A DNA stretch of 5,592 nt from Propionibacteriales bacterium (GTDB lineage: Bacteria; Actinomycetota; Actinomycetes; Propionibacteriales; Propionibacteriaceae), in the NCBI GenBank assembly GCA_030453285.1, contig JAKDKP010000189.1, positions 1 through 5,592 of the forward strand, read 5' to 3'. Of the stretch, positions 5,559 through 5,592 are shown piece after piece. Each line of letters starts with the position of its first letter. The first letter of the stretch is position 1. A program made the translations under genes and the position numbers. Below the pieces are notes generated by a model. It made no database searches, was not told the DNA's origin, and saw only the letters and a program-made list of their open reading frames with translations.

Positions 5559-5592
5559 TCATCCTTCCCTCGCTCCAACCAAACGCGCCAAC

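Noticed and set aside
1..5592. CRISPR array, IS element, tRNA or prophage signals
   Set aside because: No regularly spaced repeats, transposase or integrase motifs, or tRNA-like cloverleaf with a CCA-type end were seen on either strand.

Overview
The window is GC-rich chromosomal DNA, with codons ending mostly in G or C. It contains a NarL-type regulator, a GTG start without an obvious Shine-Dalgarno, and an AbiEi-like/DUF559-like protein of the sort common in high-GC Gram-positives. I infer an actinobacterium (Actinomycetota), perhaps from the Propionibacteriales; that narrower placement is a guess. No phage, IS element, CRISPR array, tRNA or rRNA gene is visible.

Layout. (1) 1-374, plus strand: the 3' part of a NarL/LuxR response regulator cut by the window edge. 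(2) 377-941, plus strand: remains of an alpha/beta-hydrolase of the acyl-CoA thioester hydrolase/BAAT C-terminal type. Its catalytic pieces lie in three different frames and its middle is missing, so it is a pseudogene. (3) 942-1168: gene-free, between converging genes, with a small stem-loop and a three-copy CATGAG motif. (4) 2146-1169, minus strand: complete nitronate monooxygenase-like flavoprotein. (5) 2147-2336: divergent intergenic region with an imperfect dyad. (6) 2337-3020, plus: small complete alpha/beta hydrolase. (7) 3021-3123: short gap with two adjacent perfect palindromes. (8) 3124-4449, plus: 12-helix MFS permease with a 15-bp tandem repeat in its central loop. (9) 4450-4660: gene-free, with a long inverted repeat (4463-4537) whose right arm runs into 13 bases identical to the 3' tail of actinobacterial 16S rRNA. 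(10) 4661-5558, plus: an AbiEi-like winged-helix plus DUF559-like nuclease-fold protein, split by one apparent frameshift.

The genes do not form one obvious pathway. The nitronate monooxygenase and the small hydrolase are divergently transcribed and may share control. The hydrolase and the permease point the same way but are 103 bases apart. The most notable features are gene decay at two loci (the thioesterase-like gene and the AbiEi/DUF559 gene) and the structured DNA between 4450 and 4660. I did not find a convincing new multi-gene system.
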